Position numbers and translations under genes: made by a program. A stretch of 21,597 bases of DNA from Myxococcales bacterium UBA5297 (lineage in GTDB: Bacteria; Myxococcota; Myxococcia; Myxococcales; UBA5297): positions 275 through 21,871 of the forward strand of contig DHSB01000115.1 in assembly GCA_002408385.1 (NCBI GenBank). The letters are read 5' to 3'. Below are positions 1-9,901 of the stretch, piece after piece. The notes beneath the pieces are model-generated. The model saw nothing but the letters and a program-made list of their open reading frames with translations, made no database searches and was not told the origin of the DNA. Numbering within the stretch: position 1 is the stretch's first letter; every line of letters starts with the position of its first letter.

Positions 1-83
1 GAGGGCCTCGCGGGCACTGTGGCCGCGGGGGCGCCGGAGAGAACGGGAGGGGCGGGTGGTTTGCGCGGAGGCTGCTCTGACAT
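1..83 (-). CDS. possible partial CDS running off the left edge
   Basis: An ATG on the minus strand at 83 opens a frame with no stop up to the window edge (27 codons). It begins MSEQPPRKPPAPPV and is rich in Pro and Ala, as expected of a disordered N-terminus. It would lie 63 bp downstream of the Hsp70 gene on the same strand, so it could be the next gene of that operon. No good ribosome binding site is visible and the piece is too short to identify. It may equally be chance open frame in GC-rich DNA. Confidence 0.25.
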   Translation of the reverse strand, partial: MSEQPPRKPPAPPVLSGAPAATVPARP

Positions 84-146
84 TGTGCCGATTCAGTCCG
101 TGGCAGTCGGTGAAGCGGGGAGGCTGCCAGCGCATCCCCGCCGGGA

Positions 147-1736
147 TCAGGCGGCCTCGTGGCCGGCGAGTTGGATGTCCTTGTGGGCTTCCACGCTGGC
201 CTGGATGTCCTCCTCGGACAGGCCGGACGACAGGCTGATGGTCGTCGAGGTGCGCTGGCCGGTCTCGACGTCTGTCGCCGAGACGTTGACGATGCCGTTG
301 GTGTCGATTTCGAAGGTGACCTCGATCTTCACCTCGCCGCGGTAGCCGATACGAAACCCCGAGAACTCGAACTCGCCGAGAAGCTCGCACTCGTCCGAGC
401 GGTTCGACTCGCCCTGGAAGACCTTGATCTTGACCCGGTCCTGCCCGTCGCGGCTGGTTACGAAGGTCTTCGACTGCTCGATGGGGATGGGCGTGTTCTT
501 GTCGATGATCTTCTCGGTGAAGCCGCCCACCGTCCCGATGCGCAGGGTGAGCGGGGTCACGTCGAGCAGTCGGTGCTCGGCGCCGCCGGCGGACATCAAC
601 GCGTGCGCTTGCAGGGCGGCTCCCAGGCCGACGACCTCGTCGGGGTCGACCTCGGTCATCGGCTCCTTCTGGAAGTAGTGGCGTACCGAGGTGCGGATAA
701 GCGGCAGGCGGGTCGGGCCCCCGACGAGAATCACCGCGTCGATGTCTCCGGCGGTCATCCGCGCGTTCTGCAGGGACTCGTCGCACACCTTGAAGGTGCG
801 CTGGACGAGGTCCATGACCATGCGGTTGAACTGCTCCTCGGTCAGCGTCGCCTGCAGGTCGAGGATGTTGCCGGCGCCGTCCTGGCAGATCGACTGGCAG
901 AGGATCTGCGCGATGCCCTCGCGGCCGACGTCGATCTTGGCCCGCTCGGCCGCGTCCTTGAGCATCTGCAGGCAATACTTGCTCTGCGTCAGGTCCAGAC
1001 CGGTGCGGTCGAGGAAGTCCTGCGCGAGCCACTGCATGATCCGGTCGTCGAAGTCGTCGCCGCCAAGGTAGGTGTCGCCGGCGGTGGCGAGCACCTCGAA
1101 GACGTCGGTGCCGATCTCGAGGATCGAAATGTCGAAGGTGCCGCCGCCCAGGTCGTAGACGACGACGCGCTGGTTGACGTCGCGCCCGCAGCCGTAGGAG
1201 AGCGCGGCCGCAGTCGGCTCGTTGAGGATGCGCAGCACCTCGAGCCCGGCGATGCGGCCGGCGTCCTTGGTCGCCTGGCGCTGGTTGTCGTTGAAGTAGG
1301 CCGGCACGGTGACGACCGCCTTGGTCACCTCGCGTCCGAGGTAGCTCTCGGCGATGGCCTTCATCTCCTTGAGCACCAGGGCGCTTATCTCCGGCAACGA
1401 GTAGGTCCGGCCATGCACCTCGATGCGCACCGAGTTGCTGGGCCCCTCGACGATGGCGTAGGGCATCACCGCCTGGGCCTTCTTCACCTCGTCGGAGAAG
1501 TAGAAGCGGCCGATGAGCCGCTTGGCCGAGTAGATGGTGTTCTCGGCGTTGGCGATGATGTTGCGCTTGGCGGCGTTGCCGACCAGCACCGTTCCGTCTT
1601 CAAGGAAGCTGACGACCGAGGCGTGTGTGCGCTCGCCCCATTCGTTCGGGATGACCGTCGGGACGCCGTTCTCGACATAGGAGACGCAGCAGTAGCTGGT
1701 GCCCAGATCGATGCCGATGGCGATGTCGTCTGCCAT
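147..1736 (-). CDS. Hsp70/DnaK-family chaperone, lidless short form
   Basis: An ATP-driven chaperone-type protein of 529 aa, cytoplasmic. The nucleotide-binding domain is complete: IGIDLGTSY at 7-15 (phosphate 1), LNEPTAAALSYG at 171-182, DLGGGTFD at 195-202 (phosphate 2) and VILVGGPTRLP at 335-345 (adenosine). A linker ending LLDVTPLTL (390-398) leads into the beta-sandwich substrate domain (about 392-502). E. coli DnaK (638 aa) continues with a helical lid of over 100 residues, but here only about 27 residues follow, ending GHEAA. The linker also reads EHRLLD rather than the DnaK-type VLLLD. The ATG at 1736 is chosen because the homology starts there and GAGGG lies 6 nt upstream; a longer frame from 1841 adds 35 unlike residues. 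The gene has its own promoter (1863-1892). No grpE, dnaJ or CIRCE element is in view, so it is probably a specialised Hsp70 rather than the main dnaK. Confidence 0.93.
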   Translation of the reverse strand: MADDIAIGIDLGTSYCCVSYVENGVPTVIPNEWGERTHASVVSFLEDGTVLVGNAAKRNIIANAENTIYSAKRLIGRFYFSDEVKKAQAVMPYAIVEGPSNSVRIEVHGRTYSLPEISALVLKEMKAIAESYLGREVTKAVVTVPAYFNDNQRQATKDAGRIAGLEVLRILNEPTAAALSYGCGRDVNQRVVVYDLGGGTFDISILEIGTDVFEVLATAGDTYLGGDDFDDRIMQWLAQDFLDRTGLDLTQSKYCLQMLKDAAERAKIDVGREGIAQILCQSICQDGAGNILDLQATLTEEQFNRMVMDLVQRTFKVCDESLQNARMTAGDIDAVILVGGPTRLPLIRTSVRHYFQKEPMTEVDPDEVVGLGAALQAHALMSAGGAEHRLLDVTPLTLRIGTVGGFTEKIIDKNTPIPIEQSKTFVTSRDGQDRVKIKVFQGESNRSDECELLGEFEFSGFRIGYRGEVKIEVTFEIDTNGIVNVSATDVETGQRTSTTISLSSGLSEEDIQASVEAHKDIQLAGHEAA

Positions 1737-1862
1737 GCAAACCCTCGTCGGAGCGGCCGAGATGGCCTCTCCGGGGAACTGGAGTGGTGCGGTCTTGTCA
1801 AGGACGCCCGCAGGGCCGCCGAACGGGCGCAAACCCGGCAAAGGCGTGAAGAAACGGGGGGA

Positions 1863-1892
1863 ATTCTAGTGGCCTCCCCTCCGCACTGTCAA
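1863..1892 (-). promoter_or_regulatory. sigma70-type promoter of the Hsp70 gene
   Basis: Read on the minus strand: TTGACA (1892-1887, perfect -35), an 18-nt spacer, then TAGAAT (1868-1863, five of six -10 bases). Transcription should start near 1856, giving a 5' leader of about 120 nt before the ATG at 1736. No heat-shock CIRCE repeat accompanies it, which suggests housekeeping expression. Position and strand fit only the Hsp70 gene. Confidence 0.7.
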
Positions 1893-2033
1893 ACGGGCGC
1901 GCCCTTCTGGGGCGGTGCTGAAAAACGCCGGTGTGCCCGCGGGGTTGGCGCGCGCGCACCGAACCCGGGCGCGACTTGCCGCTCTGTTCGCCCGACCGCT
2001 ACTGTTACCGGAAGAAGGAAGCCACTCGCCGCC

Positions 2034-2864
2034 ATGTCTTCGACCCTCGCGATCCTGACCTCCGACCCGAACCTTCTGCGCTGTCAGGTCGAGCTGCTCA
2101 AGGCGCGCCGTTCGCCCGAGACCGGGGCTCGCCCCGGGGCCATCGGCCTGGCCTACGTAGACGCCGACGCCGTCCTGTTGCGCAAGAAGCCCGGTGCAAT
2201 CGAGGGGCTCGACCTGAGCGGCCTGGTCGCCGACGTGGCGAGCGAGGCGCTCTTCTTCCACGCCGGGCCGCTGCTCTCCCGGGTCTTCGCCGACGAGGAC
2301 GCGATGCCCCTGCGCTTCCGGCGCTGGATGTTCATCCACGCAGGCGCTCTGGGCTCGCCGGCCCCAAGCTACGGGGCGCTCTGGCACGAGCTGCCCGACT
2401 TCCTCAAGCGTCAGGTCAAGGGCACGACCGCAAGCGAGCTCGTCTTCCTGAGCTTTGTCAAGAAGCTGCGCGACGAGGGCCGCTGCGATGACTTCGACAT
2501 CCCGCCGCCTCTGGTCGGCAGGCTGTTGGCCGAGACGGTGCGCCGGGTCGAGCAGCTCGAGCGCGAGGCGGGCCGGGTCGGCAACCTGAGCTTCTTGGCG
2601 AGCAACGGCCGGGTGATGGTGGCGACCCGCCTCTGCTCGGGCCGGCTCGACTACGCGCTGCTCGAGGGGATCGCCCGTTGCGAGCGCTGCGGAATCACCG
2701 AGAGCACGCCCGACTCGCACCCGCTGCTGCGCGCCCATCGCCGGGTGCGGGCCGTGGCGTTGGGAAGTGGCGGGCCGGCCTCCGACAACTCCATCGAAGT
2801 GCCCGAGGGCTCGTTGGTGACCGTAGGCCACAACCTCGAAGTGCAGATAACGCCGTTGGCCTAG
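2034..2864 (+). CDS. class II glutamine amidotransferase-like protein, predicted inactive
   Basis: 276 aa, soluble, with no signal peptide. The order of segments matches the YafJ-type Ntn glutamine amidotransferase fold: LLRKKPGA (48-55), FFHAGPL (74-80), RRWMFIHAGALG (96-107), ASELVFLSFVKKL (133-145), NLSFLASNGRVMVATR (184-199) and a C-terminal VPEGSLVTVGHNLEVQ (256-271). The family's catalytic parts are missing: no Cys at position 2 (MSSTLAIL instead of MCRLLG), HAG in place of HNG (oxyanion Asn lost), and ASE in place of DSE. ATG 2034 is preferred because it follows GAAGGA at 2014-2019; a much longer upstream open frame is antisense to the Hsp70 gene and is not real. The gene is divergent from the Hsp70. 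Family membership is moderately sure; glutaminase activity looks unlikely, so a binding or regulatory role is possible. Confidence 0.75.
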   Translation: MSSTLAILTSDPNLLRCQVELLKARRSPETGARPGAIGLAYVDADAVLLRKKPGAIEGLDLSGLVADVASEALFFHAGPLLSRVFADEDAMPLRFRRWMFIHAGALGSPAPSYGALWHELPDFLKRQVKGTTASELVFLSFVKKLRDEGRCDDFDIPPPLVGRLLAETVRRVEQLEREAGRVGNLSFLASNGRVMVATRLCSGRLDYALLEGIARCERCGITESTPDSHPLLRAHRRVRAVALGSGGPASDNSIEVPEGSLVTVGHNLEVQITPLA

Positions 2865-3011
2865 CACCCACCGGGCGGCCCCGGCGCCACCCGAGAGGCC
2901 GTCTCCCCGTCCCGCCGCGCGCAGGCCGTCCCCGCGAGCTCGCCAGGCGCTCCGGGGCGCGACCTGCTTCCAGCGCCCAAGAGCCGTCCTTTCCGCGAGC
3001 GCGGTCCGCGC

Positions 3012-3042
3012 CCGCCTGTTCGCGCGCTTGTAAAACAGGTGG
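3012..3042. repeat. inverted repeat upstream of the aldo/keto reductase
   Basis: CCTGTT (3015-3020) and AACAGG (3034-3039) are a perfect inverted repeat around a 13-nt centre. With one G-T pair it extends to CCGCCTGTT/AACAGGTGG. It lies about 50 bp before the reductase start and could be an operator or a leader hairpin. No clear promoter is visible in the 2865-3089 gap, which otherwise holds one copy of the CGGTCCGCGC repeat (3002-3011) and no gene. Confidence 0.4.
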
Positions 3043-3089
3043 CGGTGCGAACCCTTGCGCCGTCCATTCCAAGACCAGCGAGGATGCCC

Positions 3090-4136
3090 ATGCTGAACCG
3101 CCGGGAATTCATCGAGGCCGCGCTCGCCGTGACAGTCGCCGCGAACGCCCCAACGGCGACCGGGTGCAGCTCGAACAAGGGGACGAGCAAGCCGGCCTTC
3201 GGCGAGGTGCCGCGGCGCGCGCTCGGGCGCAGCGGCCAATCGGTCTCGGCCCTGGGGCTGGGCGGATGGCACATCGGCATCCAGGACAGCGAGCAAGAGA
3301 GCATCCGCATCATCCGCGCGGCCATCGACGGCGGCATCACCTTTCTCGACAACTGCTGGGACTACAACGCGGGCCAGAGCGAAATCCGGATGGGCAAGGC
3401 GCTGCGCGATGGCTACCGCGAGCGGGCGTTCTTGATGACCAAGTTCGACGGCCGGGACGCGAAGACCGCCACCGAGCAGCTCGACGAGTCCTTGCGCCGG
3501 CTCCAGACCGACCACCTCGACCTGCTCCAGCTCCACGAGGTCATCTGGGAGCAGGACCCGCAACTGATGTTCGACCCGGGTGGTCCGGCCGAGGCGATGC
3601 TTGCCGCGCAGAAGGCCGGCAAGGTCCGCCTGTTGGGCTTCACCGGGCACAAGTCGCCCGACATCCACCTGCGCATGCTCGAGGAGGCCGAGGCCCACGG
3701 GTTTCGCTTCGACGCGGTGCAGATGCCGCTCAACCTGCTCGACGCGCACTACGACAGCTTCGAGAAGAAGGTGCTCCCAGTGCTGTTGAGGCAGGAGATC
3801 GGGGTGCTCGGCATGAAGCCGATGGGCTCGGGCTTCTTCGTCTGGGACGACGTCGCCGAGCCCGAGGAGTGCTTGCGCTATGCGTTGAGCCTGCCGACCA
3901 GCGTCGTGATCACCGGATGCGACTCGATGCCGATGCTCGAACAGGCCCTGGAGATCGGCCGTCGGTTCGAGCCAATGAGCGAGCAGGAGGTGGACGAGCT
4001 GCTCGCGAGGACCGAGCAGGCCGCCCGGAGCGGCTCGAACGAGAGGTACAAGACGACCCACCGGTTCGATGGCACCTACCAGAACAAGAGCTTTCTTGGT
4101 CCGCGTGCGCCCGACGGGGCCCCGGCACCCGGATAA
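3090..4136 (+). CDS. aldo/keto reductase, Tat-exported and probably lipid-anchored
   Basis: 348 aa. The N-terminus MLNRREFIEAALAVTV is a twin-arginine signal, followed by TATGC at 22-26, which resembles a lipobox with Cys26 as anchor. The mature part is an aldo/keto reductase barrel starting PRRALGRSGQSVSALGLG. The catalytic tetrad is visible: Asp87 and Tyr92 (FLDNCWDYN), Lys118 (LMTKFDG) and His149 (LQLHEV). Such enzymes reduce carbonyls with NAD(P)H; Tat export fits a protein that folds around its cofactor before crossing the membrane. ATG 3090 is chosen because AGCGAGG at 3077-3083 is correctly spaced; ATG 3084 and GTG 3039 are in frame but fit less well. The substrate cannot be told from sequence. 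The gene stands alone between a divergent-looking spacer and a convergent thioesterase. Confidence 0.9.
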   Translation: MLNRREFIEAALAVTVAANAPTATGCSSNKGTSKPAFGEVPRRALGRSGQSVSALGLGGWHIGIQDSEQESIRIIRAAIDGGITFLDNCWDYNAGQSEIRMGKALRDGYRERAFLMTKFDGRDAKTATEQLDESLRRLQTDHLDLLQLHEVIWEQDPQLMFDPGGPAEAMLAAQKAGKVRLLGFTGHKSPDIHLRMLEEAEAHGFRFDAVQMPLNLLDAHYDSFEKKVLPVLLRQEIGVLGMKPMGSGFFVWDDVAEPEECLRYALSLPTSVVITGCDSMPMLEQALEIGRRFEPMSEQEVDELLARTEQAARSGSNERYKTTHRFDGTYQNKSFLGPRAPDGAPAPG

Positions 4137-4409
4137 GCGAGGCGCTCCTTCATCCGCAATCGGGTCGGTCCGCGCCCCTCGGCCGCTTCAGACCCGATTC
4201 GGACTCGGGGCAGCGGACGCGGGTTCGGTCCGCGCGCGCGTGCGGCCGCGTTCTCGAAAGACGAGGCGGAGAAGATAGTTTAGCGTCCGGTCCGCGCGCG
4301 TTGCCTCGGCCGCGCACCGGGCCCAAAGGCGCTGAAGGCCTTTTCGGTCCGCGCCCGCGGCCCGCTCGTCGCGACTATTGTCGAATCGCGCTCGCAGGGC
4401 GCCACCGGA
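4137..4409. repeat. spacer with four ~60-bp-spaced CGGTCCGCGC repeats
   Basis: This gap between two convergent genes contains no convincing gene. It carries CGGTCCGCGC at 4166, 4226, 4288 and 4345 (intervals 60, 62 and 57 bp). The first three are followed within 5-10 nt by GGCCGC and the fourth by GGCCCGC. A fifth copy is at 3002, upstream of the reductase. Local inverted repeats include GCGGAC/GTCCGC (4213-4218 and 4228-4233) and CCCGA/TCGGG (4193-4197 and 4205-4209). The block could act in transcription termination for either gene, bind a protein, or be a degenerate repeat family. Confidence 0.6.
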
Positions 4410-5061
4410 TCATTGCGACCAGACGGTGCGCAGTCGCGCCAGCTCGATGTCGCGGTGCGCGTGGCGGATCCTGTGGGCCAGGCGAACCTCCGGCCCGTCG
4501 GCGTTCTCCGTCCGAGACTCGGAGACAACCTCGTCGCCGTAGAAGGCCTCGGCCCAAAAGCCCACTTCCAACCCCACGGGCTGCTGCCGGGAGGCGAGCT
4601 CTGCGGACGCGCATTCGAGCGCCCACTGCACATAGACGGCATGGTTGACGTGCCGGTTGAGGTCGAGGTCTCGGAGCACCGTTCGAAGACGGACCGAGCG
4701 CTCGGCGGCTTTGAGCCCAGGCAGGTGGACGAACGGGTCATTGAGCGAGCGCCGCTCGAGCAGGAACTCGGCGGGGAGGGCTCGCGCAGTGGGAAGGGGC
4801 TGCTTGGCCTCCAGATCAAAGACCACCCAGGAGCTCGTTGCGACCGCGAGGGACGTTCCGTCTGCGAGGGCGATCTCGAAGTCGCGAAGGGCGAACATCT
4901 CCTGCACGCCCGAGGGCCAGCAGGTCGCCGACGGCGAGCCTCCAGCTTGCCGCGTGGTTGCCAGCGGCCTCCTGGAGGTAGTTCATCAACGCCTCCAGCC
5001 TCGCCTCGCCGCGCGCAGTTCCTTCCGTAGGCGAAGACGCGAAACTTCTGGTTTCAGACAA
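4410..5061 (-). pseudogene. acyl-ACP thioesterase (FatA type), frameshifted
   Basis: Two minus-strand frames together make one thioesterase that would release fatty acids from acyl carrier protein. The first part (from 5061) reads LEALMNYLQEAAGNHA, the typical start of the first hot-dog domain. Reading shifts near 4908, and the second frame continues VQEMFALRDFEIALADG to the stop at 4410. Removing one base in the CACGCCCG stretch (4905-4912, G4908 is the best candidate) restores 216 aa. The catalytic set is intact in the second part: DLNRHVN with Asp133, Asn135 and His137 (joined numbering). The start is a TTG at 5061; an ATG at 5068 is in another frame and stops after four codons. Bacterial members are usually near 240-250 aa. 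A sequencing error is as likely as true inactivation because the catalytic part is well preserved. Confidence 0.8.
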
Positions 5062-5279
5062 GCTCCATGGCCTTCTCCGAACCCTCCCTCGGGCGCGCGG
5101 ATGCTAGCCAGCGGCCGGTCTCAGGCAAAGCGGATGCAACCGGCTGCTCGGCCGGGCTTCTGGCCTCGCGAGGCGCTGCCGGCGAGCGGGCGAGAGCCGG
5201 TCGAGGCGTGCACCCGCTCAGCGAGCGCTACTTTGGGCGCAAAGCGCGCACAGCGGCCCTTCGCAACGCTGTCCGGGCG

Positions 5280-5309
5280 TTGACGAACCGGATCGTCGTC
5301 TCCTAGAGT
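5280..5309 (+). promoter_or_regulatory. sigma70-type promoter of the unknown gene at 5345
   Basis: TTGACG (5280-5285, five of six) and TAGAGT (5304-5309, four of six) are separated by 18 nt. The start site would be near 5316, giving a leader of about 29 nt with the ribosome binding site ATAAGGA just before the ATG at 5345. The rest of the 5062-5279 gap shows no gene that I can support. Confidence 0.55.
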
Positions 5310-5344
5310 GCGCCCCCAAAAGGTACCTGTGATAAGGACTAGCC

Positions 5345-6175
5345 ATGCCCCAGGTGAACCTGATTCTGACCCTCCCGCAGAGCGCGCTCGTCGCGACCAG
5401 CTTGGGCATCGACGAGCTCGGCTGGCACCGCAGCCCGGGCTCTGCCAAGTACTTTCACGGCCGGTCGATCTTCTTCGAGCTCGCGCACGAGGAGGGCAAG
5501 CCTCAGTTCGACTTCCTCGAGGAGGGTGGCTGGCGCGATGCGGGCGGGGACACACAGGCCGCGCTCAAGGCAATCCTGGCCGGCAAGCGCACCAAGACTG
5601 CCCTGTCGAACCAGGCGATGTCCTGCATCCCGGTCGACGCCATCAAGAGCTGCCACCTCGTCAAGACGAGCGGGCGCGCCCTGAGCCTCCAAGGCCCCAA
5701 GTCGCTCTACGAGTTCCCGACGCACCAGTGCGACGAGTCGCTCACTCCCGACCAGGTCGCCGAGCACATCGGGCGCGACCCGAAGCCCGAGCGCCCACAC
5801 CGGGTGTACATGGTCCTCGCGCCGGTCGAGATGCTGGTGATGTCCGACCTGACGCCTATCGAGTACGCGTGGTACGCCACGCACCGGCCGGGCAAGGTCT
5901 TTCGCACGCTCGCCTTCGCCGAGCTCGTCGGAGTCACCCAGCGCAGCATCGTCGCCGAGGGGGTGCTGATGCAGGCGGCCGAGGAACTGGCGACCAAGGG
6001 CAAGAAGACCAAGACGATCTCTTCGGGCGACTTGCTCAATCGCGTGCCGTTCCAGGACTGGATCGGCTACGGCAATGCGGGCGAAGGCGGCCTCTTTGTC
6101 GCCGACCGCAACAAGATCCTCGTCTGGCGCTTCCCCGAACCAATCCCGTCGTCGTGGAGTCGCGCTGAGGGCTAA
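5345..6175 (+). CDS. unrecognised 276-aa soluble protein
   Basis: I do not recognise this protein. It has a strong ribosome binding site (ATAAGGA, 6 nt before the ATG), a plausible promoter (5280-5309) and codon use like its neighbours, so it is a real gene. It has no signal peptide and no membrane segment. Visible features are a hydrophobic strand-like start (VNLILTLPQSALVATSLGI), cysteines at 94, 103 and 129, two hydrophobic beta-like stretches (HRVYMVLAPVEMLVMSDL at 152-169 and GGLFVADRNKILVWRF at 248-263), and a similar short motif twice, GKRTKTALS (80-88) and GKKTKTISS (219-227). The twin motif could mark an internal duplication. It lies alone, divergent from the thioesterase and 206 bp before hppA, so context gives little help on function. 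Confidence 0.85.
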   Translation: MPQVNLILTLPQSALVATSLGIDELGWHRSPGSAKYFHGRSIFFELAHEEGKPQFDFLEEGGWRDAGGDTQAALKAILAGKRTKTALSNQAMSCIPVDAIKSCHLVKTSGRALSLQGPKSLYEFPTHQCDESLTPDQVAEHIGRDPKPERPHRVYMVLAPVEMLVMSDLTPIEYAWYATHRPGKVFRTLAFAELVGVTQRSIVAEGVLMQAAEELATKGKKTKTISSGDLLNRVPFQDWIGYGNAGEGGLFVADRNKILVWRFPEPIPSSWSRAEG

Positions 6176-6184
6176 CGGCTCGAG

Positions 6185-6209
6185 GGCTCGCCGGGGGGCG
6201 GGCCTTCTG
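6185..6209 (+). terminator. possible terminator after the unknown gene
   Basis: GGCTCGCC (6185-6192) pairs with GGCGGGCC (6197-6204), including one G-U pair, around a GGGG loop, followed by TTCTG. It lies 10 nt after the stop at 6175. The T run is short, so termination may be weak. Confidence 0.4.
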
Positions 6210-6381
6210 TGCTTTGAGGAGCCGGAGATCACGGCAGCTTCTTTTCCAGACATCCAGGCCACGCCGTCGGCTCAAAGCGTGCCAGCGCCTCGGACGTGAC
6301 CTGCACAACGGCAGACTTCCGAGCAGTCCAACCAAGCGTGTTTCCGGGGCCGTCACCCGACCTCGGTGAAGGGTAAAAGCG

Positions 6382-8949
<2,568 letters not shown>

Positions 8950-8974
8950 CGGTCTTTCGCGACGGGTTGTTGGC

Positions 8975-9005
8975 AAAGGGGCGCACCTTCTCGGTGCGCC
9001 CCTTT
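8975..9005 (+). terminator. strong intrinsic terminator of hppA
   Basis: AAAGGGGCGCACC (8975-8987) pairs perfectly over 13 bp with GGTGCGCCCCTTT (8993-9005) around the loop TTCTC, 25 nt after the hppA stop. The A-rich and T-rich flanks make it work in either direction. The following 220 bp (9006-9226) holds no gene that I can support. Confidence 0.85.
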
Positions 9006-9226
9006 CCTTATGGTGCGGGCAAGGGGTGGGAGAAGGCCCTCTGTCGCAGGCGTTTCCGGAGGCGGGGCGGGTAGAGGGCGCGCGCCGGGGGAGCCGTCCC
9101 GGCAGGCGCCGAAGTGTCCGCCAATGAAGAGCTTTCGCCCCAGACCATCGTCGCCGTGGGCGCAGAGCCCAGCCGTCGCCTCCCGCTCTCTCCGTGCTGG
9201 CCGACGGGCTCCTCGGGAGGCGAGCG

Positions 9227-9599
9227 ATGATCCTCGAGAGCTTTGGCTGCTTGCTCAGCGGTGGCGCCGAGTTGAGCCTCGAACTGGAAGCACGAAGGGG
9301 CCCTGCCTCGCTCGTCATCTTTGGCGCCGTCGCGCTCATCGGCGGGGCGCTCCCCAGGCACGTGCGGGCGGCCAGGCTCTCGGTGCGGCCAGGAGGCGTC
9401 CAGCAGCCCATAGAGCGCTCCCTTGCCACCGGGTTCGTGCTCGGTCGCGGCGAGGCGCGCCGCTTGCCCTTCCTGCTCGACCTGCCGGCCGACGGCACCG
9501 GCGAGCTCGTCGGAGCGATCGCCGAGGTGCAGGTCCGGGGAAGCCGCGACCCGCGCGATGGCTGCGTCGATTGAAGTCGGCGTCCTCGCCGTCGCCTGA
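9227..9599 (+). pseudogene. small arrestin/Spo0M-like protein, probable frameshift near the end
   Basis: The ATG at 9227 follows GGGAGG (9215-9220) at ideal spacing. The uninterrupted frame runs to 9574 (115 aa). Features are GAELSLELEARRG, a beta stretch VIFGAVALIGGALP, and GEARRLPFLLDLPADG followed by VQVRGSRDP. This pattern of a beta-rich domain with a 'rrlPF.l.lP' turn and a closing 'DPxD' is typical of Spo0M/arrestin-type sporulation-control proteins, which are otherwise longer. After SRDPRD the frame ends, but the next frame continues ASIEVGVLAVA to a stop at 9597-9599, which would finish the domain with a final beta strand. A one-base slip around 9540-9558 would give 123 aa. The role is unknown; family assignment is tentative. 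It sits between the hppA terminator and the hibernation factor gene. Confidence 0.5.
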
Positions 9600-9901
9600 G
9601 CGCGGGTTCTGTTGAAGGGAACGTTGCTCAGCTCCTGACGCCACGATTCCGGGGGGGCGGCCTTCGCGCCGGCCGCTGGGGTCGCCCGTGCAGCTTCCCG
9701 ATTCCTGGACAGGCGCACTGCCATGCGCCCCTACCAACCTGCGACCGATCGCTTGGGTTCCGGGGGCAGCCCGGGACTGTCGACTCTCGACTGACGACCT
9801 GCCGTATCCAGTCGGTTGGCGAGTGCTCGCGCCGGCTCGAGGCCGGGCGAGCGGCCACCCATCGTCGGAGGGCGATGGGCATATTTGCGCCAGGAGATCC
9901 C
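9600..9901. other. non-coding gap before the hibernation factor gene
   Basis: About 300 bp with no gene that I can support. It contains a G7 run (9651-9657), the short palindrome GCGAGTGCTCGC (about 9820-9831) and the AGGAGA ribosome binding site (9892-9897). I found no convincing sigma70 or sigma54 promoter. Open frames here on both strands look like shadows. Confidence 0.5.

Noticed and set aside
1796..1801. Second TTGACA on the minus strand near the Hsp70 start
   Set aside because: No -10-like sequence at 16-18 nt (TTCCCC instead), whereas the 1863-1892 promoter has both boxes.
159..2033. Long plus-strand open frame over the Hsp70 gene, joined to the amidotransferase-like frame
   Set aside because: It is antisense to a clearly recognised Hsp70; its composition (Asp/Val/Leu/Gly/His-rich) is what GC-biased codons give on the opposite strand. 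Only the part from 2034 is real.
1866..4061. 731-codon minus-strand open frame
   Set aside because: It crosses two recognised plus-strand genes and has the same antisense composition; no start signal or domain.
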